Source: Rhizomys pruinosus (taxonomy: Eukaryota > Chordata > Mammalia > Rodentia > Spalacidae). From it: a stretch of 64,000 bases of DNA. Shown here one piece after another: positions 10,859 through 21,862 of this stretch. Location of the stretch: assembly GCA_009823505.1 (NCBI GenBank), contig VZQC01005595.1, positions 1,075,538-1,139,537 of the forward strand, in the 5' to 3' direction. A program made the translations under genes and the position numbers. The notes below the pieces were generated by a model. It was given only the letters and a program-made list of their open reading frames with translations, did no database searches and was not told the DNA's origin. Position 1 is the stretch's first letter, and every line of letters begins with the position of its first letter.

Positions 10859-11330
10859 CTCAGCTGCCCAAGAGGATTTGTGCCATGTAAACTTTTAGCC
10901 AATGGACCCCCCTTGGCCCACCTTGGCATCCACCATCCAACACTAGAACCATAGAGAGGAATCACATGTGTGGATAGAAGGTCGGTCAGGGGCGCACACA
11001 CTCCATGCCCATCTGCCCAGGTGGGGACCTGTGCACAGGCCAAAGGACTCAAACGCCTCTACCCCCACCCCAACTCAAGCTACTGATACTCTGGTTGAAA
11101 GTACAAAATGCTGGTGCTGCAGTTTGTTGCCCTTGGGAGGATCCAGCAGTGGCAGTGGTTCGAGGTTGCATAACCAAAACTGAGGAAGAAACCAAAAGGA
11201 AGCAAACTGAGTCCTTCATATTAACAATTGAGATTAGCAACAGAAGGCAAACAAATAAACAAAGGGGGAAAACAACAGCAACAACAAAAATACACATGCC
11301 AAAAATACAACAACAAAAAAAAAAACACAA
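10859..11330 (+). promoter_or_regulatory. L1 5' UTR remainder with a second partial monomer
   Basis: The element's first bases (AGAAGGTCAGTCGGGGGCAC at about 10,229) recur at about 10,977 as AGAAGGTCGGTCAGGGGCGC followed by similar CATGCCCA sequence. With the LTR removed, the repeat distance is about 156 bp, compatible with tandem 5' UTR monomers. These units are unrelated by eye to the 220-bp monomers of the L1 at 5.2 kb, so two L1 promoter types occur in the window. Confidence 0.6.
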
Positions 11331-12486
11331 TATGGGAAAACCTCAAAATGAATCAACCAATCCTGTAGAAGATCCAAAAACGAGATCTCCCTGGAAGGAA
11401 ACCAAGACACCGACATTAGAAAAACAATTGTACACATATTCAAAGACTATAAAGACAAAATCAGAGAACTAAATGGAGAGAATGAAACATTCATGAAGGA
11501 ACTAGAAGGAAAGAATGATAATCTCAGGAAATAACTAAAAGGAGAGATCCACAAACTCTGAAAAGAACTAGAAGAGAAATACAAACTCCAAAAAGAACTA
11601 GAGGGAGAGAATGGCAAACCCCTAAAAGAACCACAGGGAAAGAATGACAAACTGTGGAAGGAAGTGGAAACATTGAAAAGATCTCAGGCTGAAAGGAAAA
11701 AAGAAACTGACCAGCAAAGCAAGGAGCTACACGAAGAGAATGAAAAGCTCCTAAAGGAAGTGGAAATACTAAAGAAATCACAGGATGAAATAAAAAAGTA
11801 AATTGAACATTCATCCAATCAGGAGGAAAGAATGGGAAAAGAATATCAGACATACAGGATAACACAGCACAGCTAGAAACCTCAAGTAAAGATTATGAAA
11901 AAATTTTAAAAAACACAAGAGTGGAACAACCAGGAAATGTGGAACACTATGAAAAAAACCAAACCTCTGTATCATAGGGATAGAGGAAGGAGAAGAATCC
12001 CAAGAGAATGGTATTAACCAGATCTTCAACAGAATAATAGAAGAAAACTTCCCCAAACTGAAAAAAAAAGACAAACCCATAGAAATACAAGAAGCACATA
12101 GAACACCAAATAGATAAAACCAGAAAAGGAATTCCCCATGTCATATCATAGTTAAAACACTAGATGCTCAAAACAAGGACAAAATACTGAAAGAAACAAG
12201 AGGAAAAACAAGTTACATATAAGGGGAAACCCATCAGAATTACACCTGACTTTTCAGTGCAAACTATGAAAACCAGAAGAACATGGACCAAAGCATTCCC
12301 AGTGCTAAATGAATTTAGATGGCAACCCAGATTACTATACCAAGCAAAAATGTCAATCATAGTTGAAGGAGAAAGAAAAATCTTTCAGGACATAAACAAA
12401 ATGAAAGAACACATGTCAAAGAAACCAACACTTAAGAAAATACTCCAAGCAGTCAAAAGAACAGAGGAAAGAAACAACTATCCTTA
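11331..12486 (+). pseudogene. L1 ORF1 (RNA-binding coiled-coil protein), degenerate
   Basis: The start ATG at 11,331 (MGKPQNESTNPVED) gives an L1 ORF1-like N-terminus. The frame is lost near 11,440 and continues in another frame. A long charged coiled coil follows at 11,475-11,800, built on 11-residue repeats of the form GENxKLxKELE. Next comes the RNA-binding region, with sequence for NQIFNRIIEENFPKL at about 12,015 and IEIQEAHRTPNR at about 12,080. The C-terminal part is open at 12,257-12,487 (VEGERKIFQDINKMKEHM). ORF1 protein normally trimerises through its coiled coil and coats L1 RNA. At least two in-frame stops and a frameshift make this copy non-functional. Confidence 0.86.
11475..11669 (+). 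repeat. Six tandem 33-bp (11-codon) units in the ORF1 coiled coil
   Basis: Units start at 11475, 11508, 11541, 11574 (30 bp), 11604 and 11637. The consensus codes for GENxKLxKELE. Two units contain stop codons (TAA, TGA). A larger duplication is also visible: sequence for VETLKRSQAE at about 11,660 and VEILKKSQDE at about 11,757. Confidence 0.87.
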
Positions 12487-14797
12487 AGCCACCCAAGAGA
12501 GAAATTACCAAAAGCATAACAGAGTAAATAAATGCATAGACCAAGAATGCAAACGAAAAATAAGTTGAAAGGAAACAACACACAACTGTCGATAATAACT
12601 TTACATATTAATGGTCTAAACTCCCCAATCAAAAAACATAGACTTGGAGAATGAATTAGGAAACAGAATCCATCTATATGCTGCCTCCAAGAAACCCATC
12701 TCACCCTCAAGGACAGACAGCACCTTAGAGTGAAAGGATGGAAAAAAATATTCCAAGCAAATGGTACCAAAAAGCAAGCAGAAGTGGCTAGTCTAATATC
12801 AGACAAAATAGAATGCAGAGTAAAATTAACCATAAAAGACAAAGAGGGCCATTATATCCTTATCAATGGAATAATTAACTAAGAAGATTTCACAATCTTA
12901 AATATTTATGCACCAAACTCTGGTGCACCAAACTTTATAAACACAATCCTTCAGGACCTCAAGACAAAGATTAATCCTAGCATGCTAATACTTGGGGACT
13001 TCAATACACCACTGGGCCATCTGTATAGGTCAACTGGACAAAAAATAAATAGAGAGACATCAGAACTGAACAATACAATACATCAAAATGGACCACACAG
13101 ATATCTACAGAATATCCCATCCAAACACCAGAGAATATACCTTCTACTCAGCACCCCATGGAACATTCTCCCAAATCTATCACGTTCCGAGACACACACA
13201 CAAAAAAAAACCTCAATAAATACAAAAGGATTGAAATTATTCCATGCATTCTATCAGACCATAGTGCAGTGAAGCTCAATATTAACACCAGGGTAAGCCC
13301 TATTAACTCTAAGAACACATGGAGACTAAACAACACAATCCTAAACAATGAGTGGGTCAGAGAAGAAATAAAGAAGGAAATAAAAACATTACTGGAACTA
13401 AGCAAAAATGACAATACAACACAAAAATACTTTAATGTGGGATACATTAAAGTCTCCCTAAGAGGGAAATTTATAGCCCTAAGTGCCCATATTTAAAAAT
13501 AAAAGGAAGAGAACAAATAAATGATCTAACACTGCAGCTAAAAACACTTGAAAAACAACAAATGAACCCTAAACCCAACAGACAGGAAGAAATAACAAAA
13601 AATCAGAGCAGAAATCAATGAAATAGAAACAAAGAAAAAATACAAAAAAATCAATGAATATGAAAGCTGTTTCGTTGAAAAGACACACAAAATAGACCTC
13701 TAGCACAGTTAAACAAAAGAAAGAAAGAGCAACTCCAAAACAGTAGCATCTGTGATGAAAGGAGAAACATCACAACAGATAAAGAAAAGATCCAGACAAT
13801 CATACAAGAATACTTCAAAAACCTATACTCTACTAAATTTGAAAACCTAAGAGAAATGAATGGATATCTGAAATCCCGGGATTTGTCAAAGCTTAACCAA
13901 GAAGAGATTGACAGCTTAAACAAACTCATATTATTGAGGAAATTTAAGATGTAATAAGAAGCCTCCCAACTAAAAAAAGCCCAGGCCCAGATGGTGACAG
14001 AACAGACTTCCATAAAACAATTAAAGAGGTTTTACGACCATTACTATCCAAACTTTTCAGAATGATCTGGACAGAAGGAAATATCCCAAACTCCTTCTAT
14101 GAGGCCAGCATCACTCTAATACCAAAACCAGGCAAAGACACAAACAAGAAAGAAAACTATAGACCCCTACCATTAATGGACACAGATGCAAAAATTCTCA
14201 ACAAAATATTTTCAAATCACATACAGACCCACATCAGAAAGTGCATCCATCATGACCAGGTTGGATTCATACCAGAGATGCAGGGATGGTTCAAAATATG
14301 TAAATCAATAAATATCATAAAGCACATAAATGGACTTAAAGACAAAAACCATACAATCATCTCAATTGATGCAGAAAAAGCATTTGACAAAACCCAGCAT
14401 CCTTCCATGCTTAAAGTCTTAGAGGGAATTGGGCTGGAGGGATCATTCCTCAATATAATCAAAGCCATATACAAGGAACCCACAGCCAACACCATCCTAT
14501 ATGGAGAAAAATTGGAAGAATTCCCCTTAGAGGGAGGAACACAGCAAGGCTGCCCATTATCGCCACTCCTCTTCAATATAGTGCTTGAAATGCTCGCTAG
14601 GGCAATAAGGCAAGAAAGCAAAATTAAAGGAGTACTAATTGGAAAAGAGGAAATAACACTATCCCTTTTTGCAGATGATATGATAGTTTACCTAAGGGAT
14701 GCTAAAAACTCCACCAGAAAACTCTTAGAAATGATCAAAAGTTTCAGTAAAGTGGCTGGATACAAAATAAACCTAGAAAAATCAGTAGCCTTTCTTT

Positions 14798-14829
14798 TTT
14801 TAAAATTTATTTTATTTATTTATTTTTTT
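14798..14829 (-). mobile_element. 32-bp severely truncated SINE tail with 16-bp TSD
   Basis: An A/T-rich insert of the type found at B2 3' ends (TTATTTTATTTATTTATT) is flanked by perfect direct repeats TCAGTAGCCTTTCTTT (14782-14797 and 14829-14844). The long duplication identifies a target-primed insertion with almost the whole element lost. It interrupts L1 ORF2 just after the RT domain. Confidence 0.85.
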
Positions 14830-15082
14830 CAGTAGCCTTTCTTTACACCAACAATAAGCAACTGGAGAAGGAATATAAGGAGACCTTCCCAATCACAATA
14901 GCCTCAAAAATAATATTAAATTAAATTAAATACCTAGGAATAAACCTAACCAAAGACACCTTGACTACAACTAATACATCTGACAAAGTATTAACATCCA
15001 GAATATATAACCTACTTAAAAAACAAAGAATTAAGAAAAAAAAAGACCTACTCATAAGATGGAGTAAAGAGCTGAACAGAGG

Positions 15083-15318
15083 GGCTGGAGAGATGGCCTA
15101 GCAGTTAAGAGCACAGACTGCTCTTGTAGAGGACCCGAGTTCGATCCTCAGCACCCACATGGCGGCTAAGAACCGTCTGTAACTCCAATTACAGGAGAAC
15201 TCCAGTTCCAGGGGAATCCGAGACCCTCTTCTGACCTCCGCAGCATTGCACGACACGGGTGCACAAACCTACATGCAGACAGTACACTCATACATATACA
15301 AAAAAACAAAAAATAAAT
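15083..15318 (+). mobile_element. B2 SINE with target-site duplication
   Basis: The head GGGCTGGAGAGATGGCCTAG carries the A box, and GAGTTCGATCCTC the B box. There are two internal ACTCCARTTCCAGG units and an A-rich tail. It is flanked by AAAGAGCTGAACAGAG (about 15,066 and 15,320), inserted in L1 ORF2. Confidence 0.97.
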
Positions 15319-15742
15319 AAAAGAGCTGAACAGAGTCTTCACCAGTAAGGAAGGAAATATGGCTGAGAAACATCTTAAAAAGTGTTCAACATCATTAATA
15401 ATTAAGGAAATGCATATTACAAAAGTCACCAAATACTGGAGAGGTTGTGGGGAAAGGGGAACACTCATCCACTGCTAGTGGGAATGTAAACTTGCACAAC
15501 CACTCTGGAAAGCAGTGTGGAGAACGCTTAAAAAAACTCAAAATGAGCTTACCACCTGACCCAGCCACACCACTCCTGAGTATATACCCACAAGATGCAT
15601 CGTACCGCAAAGATACATATATGGCTATATTTATTACAGCTCTCTTCACAATAGCAAAGAGCTGGAACCAACCCAATTGCCCCTCAACAGATGACTGGAT
15701 AACAAAAATGTGGTACGTCTACACAATGGAGTTCTATGCACC

Positions 15743-16015
15743 TCTGGGTGGCCCACCTAGATTTGTGGCAGGGCCCATTTAATCCCAGTACAGTTCATAT
15801 GGGAAACACGCACTGGAAAGCACACAATGTGGATGCATGTTAAGGTCCAAATGCAGAGAGAGATTTTATTTCAAGATGTCTGTTTAAATATCTAGCATGA
15901 TTCAATTCTCAGGGCCAAATTCTAAACCTTTTGTCACGATATCCCACCCCATGTGTGTGGCCAGGGAGATCCCATTGGTTTAGAATGCTATCTATCTTAA
16001 CTACGTTTTCCCACA
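15743..16015 (-). repeat. 3' LTR of the provirus
   Basis: On the plus strand it starts TCTGGGTGGCCCACC (outer edge slightly decayed) and ends at TTTTCCCACA. It shares with the right LTR the blocks GGCCCATTTAATCCCAG, GCATGTTAAGG, CAGAGAGAGATTTTATT and CCACCCCATGTGTGTGGCC. Confidence 0.9.
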
Positions 16016-16029
16016 TCTCATCCTTTTAA
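16016..16029 (-). promoter_or_regulatory. Candidate polypurine tract
   Basis: Directly inside the 3' LTR, the minus strand reads TTAAAAGGATGAGA. It is purine-rich with one T interruption and sits where plus-strand priming is expected. Confidence 0.6.
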
Positions 16030-19000
16030 TTTAAATTTTTTTTAAATTTTTCTGAGAGGCAGGGGAGCCCATGGGCAAGGCTAACAACACAAAGCAACCT
16101 GAGTTTTGAATAGCAAGCTGCTCAAGCTTGTTTTGAGTGCCAGGCAGTAGGGGGCAGGTCAGACTTGAAAATTTATTCTCACACTAAGGCCAATTAATAT
16201 ATAAATATCCCAAACATGAAGTGAACCAATTGTCAAGCAAAAGCAATGAATGTAACATTCATGTAAAACCAATTAGCAAGTATCTATGTCCAAATTTTGA
16301 ACAACCCAAGGTTCCCATAGTCCAAATGGAGAAGCTTGTATGCACAAGCATGCTGATCAAATAACAGTTTAGTGTATATTGCTATAGTCTCACAATTCAC
16401 CCAATCTCTCTGTAGCCCTTACATTCTACCATGTCTCCTCTTCCGAAAGTTGTTCCCTAGGCTTTGGAAAAGGGGCACAAGTGGGTTAGAAGCAAAACAG
16501 TCTAATTTCCCTGGAGATGTCATTTTGGACTCTAGTCTGTTCAGGTCATTTCCCTTCATGGGTTGACAGCTTATCCAGGGTACCTTTTTCATCCTACTAA
16601 CACAGCACAAGCAATTAGATGTACAGGCATTTAAACAGTACTAATTATTATGACAAGCTAAGCTGTGAGCACAGACACAGATGTTTGTATGGTATGCCAA
16701 TCTACAAACCATGGCATTTCTGTAAAAGATGACAAGTTCTTATTGTGGCTTATATCATCTCCTAACCACTAGAGGACATAAGCTTGTGGCATCAGCCGTG
16801 ACTTATTCCTCCAAGGAGAGAGCTAATTGCCAATTAGATTTGGGATATATATATAGACACATGGCTGCCACTGTTGCACAGTAACTCCAGGCAGTTGAGG
16901 TGTAACTGATACTGACAGAGGAGTCTTGCTTGACTCAAGGAGACCAATATTTTTGCTTTATTGATTTAGTGGCCTTTGATAATGCTGTCTTGCATTTCAG
17001 AAGCCAAATGTACATTAGCAAGTGATGTCTCAAAACATTTTTCCATGCTTACACCAGGTCTTTGACAATAGGGTCTTACTGCCTTTCTCCTTGCAGGTAT
17101 CCTATTTTATAGGCAAAGGCCTTTATTTTGGGGGCTTAAATCCTTTAGCCAACTTCTCCTTGGCAGAATAATCGATTGCAGTTATCGGAGCTCTCCTGTG
17201 TTAATATATTTTGCTTAATTACACAGCTTATGAAGACTTTACTACTGTATTTGTCTCTGAATAGAGAATTATCCTTTCACAGTTCCTATGTCTATCAGTC
17301 AATTAAAGAAGGTAGTTATACCTGTTTTATAAAAAATTACCACTATAACATTTGGCTCTAATTTATAGTTAGGGAATGACTTCATTACCATCACGTTTTT
17401 CTTTTTACTGTAAAGGGGAGAGGTAGGAAGGTTTCTCAGCATCTGGAAGGTAAACTTCATTAGGGCACATTAAAAACAGTTATCCCAAATATAATTCAGA
17501 GAGATGCTCAGTGTCTGTGACTCAGGCAGTCTGAGGTTCCTCTTTCTTTAATGTTCAAATGGGTCAGCCTCTCTGCTGGCATTTCCCAGTCCATGCTCCA
17601 CAGTCAGAAGTCATACATTTTCAGGCATTTAAGTTGGTGTTTTTACCCATGAGAACATACAAATCTCCTCCCATTGTTAGTTTCAAGATCTTAAAATTGA
17701 AAATTTATCAACAGGTTTGCTCCAAAGAGATGTCCATTTGTATCCCAGAAAGAATATATACCACCCCCTCTTTTTGTTTTTTAAATTTTTATATTTTAAC
17801 CTATAGATACGTAAGTTGCATTACACATACCCATAAACAGGAGCCAAGGTGTAAGTTTTCATCAAATTCACCAAAACTGTTTATCATTGAATTGTATGTT
17901 ACTCATTTGGGAAGTTAACTTAAATTTAAATCATTTAAATTATCCTACAAGTAAAGGAAATGTTACAAGGTGATATTGTATAATTCAGAAAAAAAACATA
18001 GAGACCATTTGTGTACCTTAACCCCAAAGTTATTGTTGGAAATTTAATACAAATTACAAATAAAACAATTAACATTTTATAATCCCAATTAGTTCAAATG
18101 TATTACCATTTTCACCAAAACTTTCAACCAAATTTAATTAATTTAAATAGTTTACTAAGTCTTAAAATATCCTTTAATATTTGGACAAAGCTTGGGCAGA
18201 GTTGAATACCTGCCAAATAAATGTTGCCCAATATACACTTTGTTCTTTAAAATTATATGACCTGACTATGACTTCAGAGAAATCAAGTCCATTAATTTAT
18301 ATGGTTTATTTTTTATTTCTGTATAAATCTCTACTTAAATACCTCTCTGTATAAATATTTGTTATTTTTAAATGTACCATTGTAAACTGCAAACGTTACA
18401 AAGTGGATTTTAATAACTATCTTTCGCCAAGCTCTCAGGCTTCTCCAGGCCTGGCCTGAAAACCTGCTTTAAAGATTTTCCAATATCTAGCTCTTAACAA
18501 TTTTTTTTTATACTTCTTATGCCCATTAGTTAAAGACTGGCTAGATATGCCCCATGAGAAGTTGTTATCATCATTACCATCTTGATTTTTTTGTTTGTTT
18601 TTAATGGGAGCTTCTAGGAAACTTCCTTTGTCACAAGCAGGTGCAGTGCAGTCCTGCTAAGGGAATGGGGACACACTGCTCACTTTTTGGACACTGTGGG
18701 GACCTGACCCCTTGGCACAGAGGTCAGTTGGTTACTCCTGTAACCTGACTGGAGATGTAACTTCCTACTCAGGTCCTTAGCCTGGGACAACGAGACATGT
18801 TTCCCACTCTTGGCCGTGACTTTCCACCTGCCCGGAGCCAGGACAGGAATTTCACACCAGCTACCCAGGTTGGTGGTCCGCAAAGGGAGCCTTTTCCCAA
18901 CCAACTAGCCACCCAAATGAAATGCAGGCCTGAATAGCAGCTACCTACTGGCCATCTGAACGAAATGCAGGCTTGTCTTAGCCTGTATGTGCACAATAAT

Positions 19001-19402
19001 TAAAAAAAATGGTGGCCACAAATTCCATAATGATTTTAATGGGAATTCACATTTTTTTGTTTTCTAAATTTTTAAATTTTTATATTTTTTATTTTTTATT
19101 CCCAAAGACCCAAACACTTCACACATTAATACAATGAAAACCTGGTTGTATCTTTGTTTTAGATGTTGAAAGGGCGTAACCAGTAGGTGGCAGTGTAGAT
19201 CCATTGTTTTAAAATTTTTAATAGATTACCCATAACCTTTGTTGAAATTGAATTATGTGTTGGCTGTTTAATATAAATTTTCATCTTGAGAAGGAATGGC
19301 CACGTTCCAACTCAGAGGCAATATTTTTACTGGTATCATAGATGTTGACATTAAAATATATGTAGAACACAAGTACACACATCCATACACACATGTGTGA
19401 GC

Positions 19403-19443
19403 ACATACATACATACATACATACATACATACATACATACATA
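19403..19443 (+). repeat. (ACAT)n microsatellite
   Basis: About ten ACAT units within the proviral internal region. Confidence 0.96.
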
Positions 19444-21076
19444 AAGCTTTCTTAGGTTGACATGTAAGAGAGGAAATCCATATTGTTTGATGTTCAATGA
19501 GAAACATGAGGGTTTTTTATAATTTGTCATAGTGTTATTTTGACAAAAGTAGAATAAATATCTTAATAACACATAAAATAGTTGAGATCAATATGTCATC
19601 TCTTAGGCCCCTTACCAACCACTTGACTTCAATCAACTATCCCTAATGTCTACTCCTATTCTTTCCCTATCCTGTCCCTTCTGGTTAACTATCCCTAAGG
19701 TGTCCCTAGGTTAAGTCTAACTATCCTTATTCTATTTACAAATCTAAAGATTGAAGAGGGTTCCCAAAAGTAGACAGGTCAAATTTGTTTGTAGTCTTGG
19801 ACTGATTTATCTTGTCCTATTATAAGGACTTTGTATGAATATTAATTATCCATAATCACAACAATAATCACAATAATTATAGCCATTATTAATTATTCTT
19901 AATTATCAGTAATTATTATTTACCATTATTAGTCACAACCATTAATAATTATTATGAATAATAATTGTCAATAATGAACAATTTATCATTAGACTGAATT
20001 TTATCAAGTATTAATAATAATTATATTTCATAACAATGACTATAACTATTAATAACAATTACTAACAATAATTATCAACAATTTATCATTAAGCTGGATA
20101 ATATACATACTATAAACCCAATTTAAAATTGTTAACACTAAGGGGTATAAAGCAAACATTCTTTATGTGTTGAACCTATCTTTGTTTTTAGTCAGCTCCT
20201 AATTAGAGTTAAACCTGTAGGATTATAATGAACTAAAAGCAGTAACTTGCATTCATTTATACATACACACAGCTTGAAGATGGCCTTAAAGAAACATAAA
20301 ACAGTTTTATTCAAAAAATTTCTCATTTTAATTGAACCAAAATATCAATTCAGGTTGTTAAAGAGACTTTTACCAATGGTCCTTAAAAAAAGACAATTTA
20401 TCAGAGCAGGTTTGTTTTGTTAAAACTCCAGGGCCTGTAAACTCTCCTAGAAATCCTCCATTTTGTCTCCAAAATGCTGAAATCAAAAGAATGCTACCTA
20501 AAATCAAAATTTAAAGGGCAAACCACATGCTTAGTCCAGCAGCTGGTATGCATGCACAGCAGGCAGGTTGATAGTGCAAGAGCTCAAGCCACGTGTGATC
20601 AAGAATTCTGTGAGAAAAAATACCTTTGAGATGAAACACATTTAAAAAAAGATCAAGATAAAATTAAATCAACCAATTAATGTTAATTGTACAGATATAT
20701 TTACTCAAAAGATATCTAGGGTATCCAGAGGTTAAGTAAAAATATTACTTTTTAAGTTAAGCATGCTGAAATGGATTTGAATTACTGAGGTGATATAGCT
20801 AGCTGAATCCCAATTTTGCATCTATAAATAGCCTGCAGGTTTAGGTAGAAAGAGTTAGATTTAGAAATAGTTAGGAAAGAAACCCACAATAAGACAAGAG
20901 AACAATAAACTTTTATCTAAAAATAGATTTTGTATACAAAATTTAAGAGAAAAGTATTGAGGTAACAAAGGTTTAAAATTATCTGGAAAAGATTGCCCTT
21001 GGTAGGGTGGCTCCAGTGAAAGGTCTGAATTTGCATCAGAAAGAAGTGGGCTCTGGTCTAGGAGAGCTATCTGGAG

Positions 21077-21116
21077 AAAATTAAAAAAAACAAAAACAAA
21101 AACAAAAACAAAAAAC
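21077..21116 (+). repeat. (AAAAAC)n low complexity
   Basis: Repeated AAAAAC hexamers. The phenylalanine/valine-rich minus-strand frame here is a by-product. Confidence 0.9.
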
Positions 21117-21570
21117 ATATGAACAAGTTAAGGTTGGAGCCAAACTTGAAGAACAGGTTTTTCACAGTAGGAGATGAAGCCTTTCTTTGGTGGTGGTGGG
21201 GGGAAATTAAAACCAGAAAGTTCTTCAGAACTGTAGAATTATGAAAAATAGTTTCAAGGCCAAGCATGACACCTAAGCCTTGGTATTAAACTCAGCCTTG
21301 AAGTCACTGGCTTTTATAGATTGTGGTAGTGACCATGCCAGGAGGCATATGCCTTGAAGGCATTGGGTGCTCCCTCTGAGCCAAGTCAGAGCCAGACTGC
21401 TTTCCTCCACCTGTACAAAGCCACATGTTCTCAGTTCATTCTCCCATCCCCTGAAACCAGAAGGAAAGATAGCTCCACCACAGTAGATAGATGTCAGGAG
21501 AGAGAGGAGAAAGAGAAGAAAAAAGCAAGATTTAGGGGTACACATACCTAATTTGATAAGATTTCCTCCT

Positions 21571-21589
21571 GCCCCATGGATGGGCGCCA
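21571..21589 (-). promoter_or_regulatory. Primer-binding site, tRNA-Lys-like
   Basis: Two bases inside the 5' LTR the minus strand reads TGGCGCCCATCCATGGGGC. This closely matches the 18-nt site complementary to the 3' end of tRNA-Lys used by many class-II retroviruses, with one extra base and a few substitutions. It fixes the orientation of the provirus as minus strand. Confidence 0.78.
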
Positions 21590-21591
21590 AT

Positions 21592-21862
21592 TGTGGGTAG
21601 TCCACCGAAATTTGTGGGGCCCATTTAATCCCAGGATGATCCATGTGGGAAACATGTGCAGGAAAGCACACCACGTGGACGCATGTTAAGGTTCATAAGC
21701 AGAGAGAGATTTTATTGCAAAATGTCTGGTTATATAGCAAACATAACTCAAATCTCAGGGCCGAATCCTAACCCTTTTCATAACTATATCCCACCCCATG
21801 TGTGTGGCCAGGGAGGTCCCATTGGTTTAGAATGCTACCCATCTTAACTAAGTTTTCCCACA
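21592..21862 (-). repeat. 5' LTR of the provirus (promoter and polyadenylation signals)
   Basis: Read on the minus strand it begins TGTGGGAAAACT and ends GGACTACCCACA. A TATA-like TATATA lies at 21,731-21,736 (minus strand, CTATATAACC). An AATAAA signal lies at 21,711-21,716 only about 20 bases downstream, so R is very short or the TATA call is imperfect. Confidence 0.9.

Larger units (their letters stand above)
10231..15742 (+). mobile_element. Near-full-length L1 LINE (5' UTR, ORF1, ORF2)
   Basis: A long collinear L1: 5' UTR 10,231-11,330 (with an LTR inserted), ORF1 11,331-12,486, ORF2 from about 12,580. It is cut off at 15,742 within the ORF2 C-terminus, just after the WITKMWYVYTMEFY block, where an LTR begins. 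The last part of ORF2, the 3' UTR and the poly(A) are missing. Stop codons and frameshifts are present throughout, but the RT core stays open for 257 codons. It sits within the older L1 at 10,230. Confidence 0.92.
12580..15742 (+). pseudogene. L1 ORF2 (endonuclease-reverse transcriptase), degenerate and 3'-truncated
   Basis: Domains appear in order. An apurinic-endonuclease-like domain at 12,590-13,320 has the CLQETHLTLKD segment at about 12,684, ILNIYAPNSGAPNFIN at about 12,900 and the LGDFNT motif near 12,990. A linker follows. The reverse transcriptase at 14,062-14,835 is open for 257 codons, with [42 protein letters not shown] and the catalytic FADD motif at about 14,670. The cysteine-rich C-terminal domain ([14 protein letters not shown]) lies at about 15,437. 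Stops and frameshifts occur in the endonuclease and linker. A 32-bp SINE tail at 14,798, a missing stretch after 14,950 and a B2 at 15,083 interrupt the 3' half. The protein would perform target-primed reverse transcription, but this copy cannot. Confidence 0.9.
16030..21570 (-). mobile_element. Provirus internal region, no recognisable retroviral frame
   Basis: The half proximal to the 3' LTR (about 16.2-18.5 kb) is shared with copies at 1.84-3.85, 29.06-31.77, 41.37-41.55 and 57.37-58.04 kb. The other half (18.5-21.5 kb) is not seen elsewhere in the window. It includes a B-form-poor AT-rich block at 19.84-20.10 kb, an (ACAT)n run and an (AAAAAC)n run. Frames longer than 100 codons are absent except 21273-21674 on the minus strand, which overlaps the LTR and primer site and has no known domain. 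Confidence 0.75.
15743..21862 (-). mobile_element. LTR provirus, non-autonomous-looking, tRNA-Lys-type primer site
   Basis: A minus-strand element with two LTRs of about 271 bp (TGTGGG...CCCACA), a primer-binding site next to the 5' LTR, a purine-rich tract next to the 3' LTR, and a 5.55-kb internal region. No gag, protease, polymerase or env reading frame is recognisable; only short frames exist. The two LTRs differ at about 41 of about 268 aligned positions by hand count (roughly 15%), so the insertion is old. The flanks do not match: the left flank is one L1 (ORF2 C-terminus) and the right flank is L1 reverse-transcriptase sequence. Structure and primer type suggest a class-II-related, mys/MYSERV-like rodent family, but that name is my inference. 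Confidence 0.85.

Noticed and set aside
10597..11052. 151-codon minus-strand frame and a 102-codon plus-strand frame
   Set aside because: Both run across the (GT)n microsatellite and an LTR inserted in L1 5' UTR; no domain, and length comes from the repeat.
11049..12842. Series of hydrophobic minus-strand frames resembling membrane proteins
   Set aside because: They are antisense shadows of A-rich L1 ORF1/ORF2; phenylalanine, leucine and serine richness follows from the complement of AAA/GAA codons.
15083..15170. tRNA gene suggested by A-box and B-box sequences
   Set aside because: The boxes belong to the tRNA-derived head of a B2 SINE; no cloverleaf and the tail and target duplications are SINE features. 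The same holds for the other B2 copies.
19840..20100. Possible replication origin or matrix-attachment site from extreme AT content
   Set aside because: It is degenerate TAATTATTA low-complexity sequence inside the provirus; composition alone does not support a functional call.
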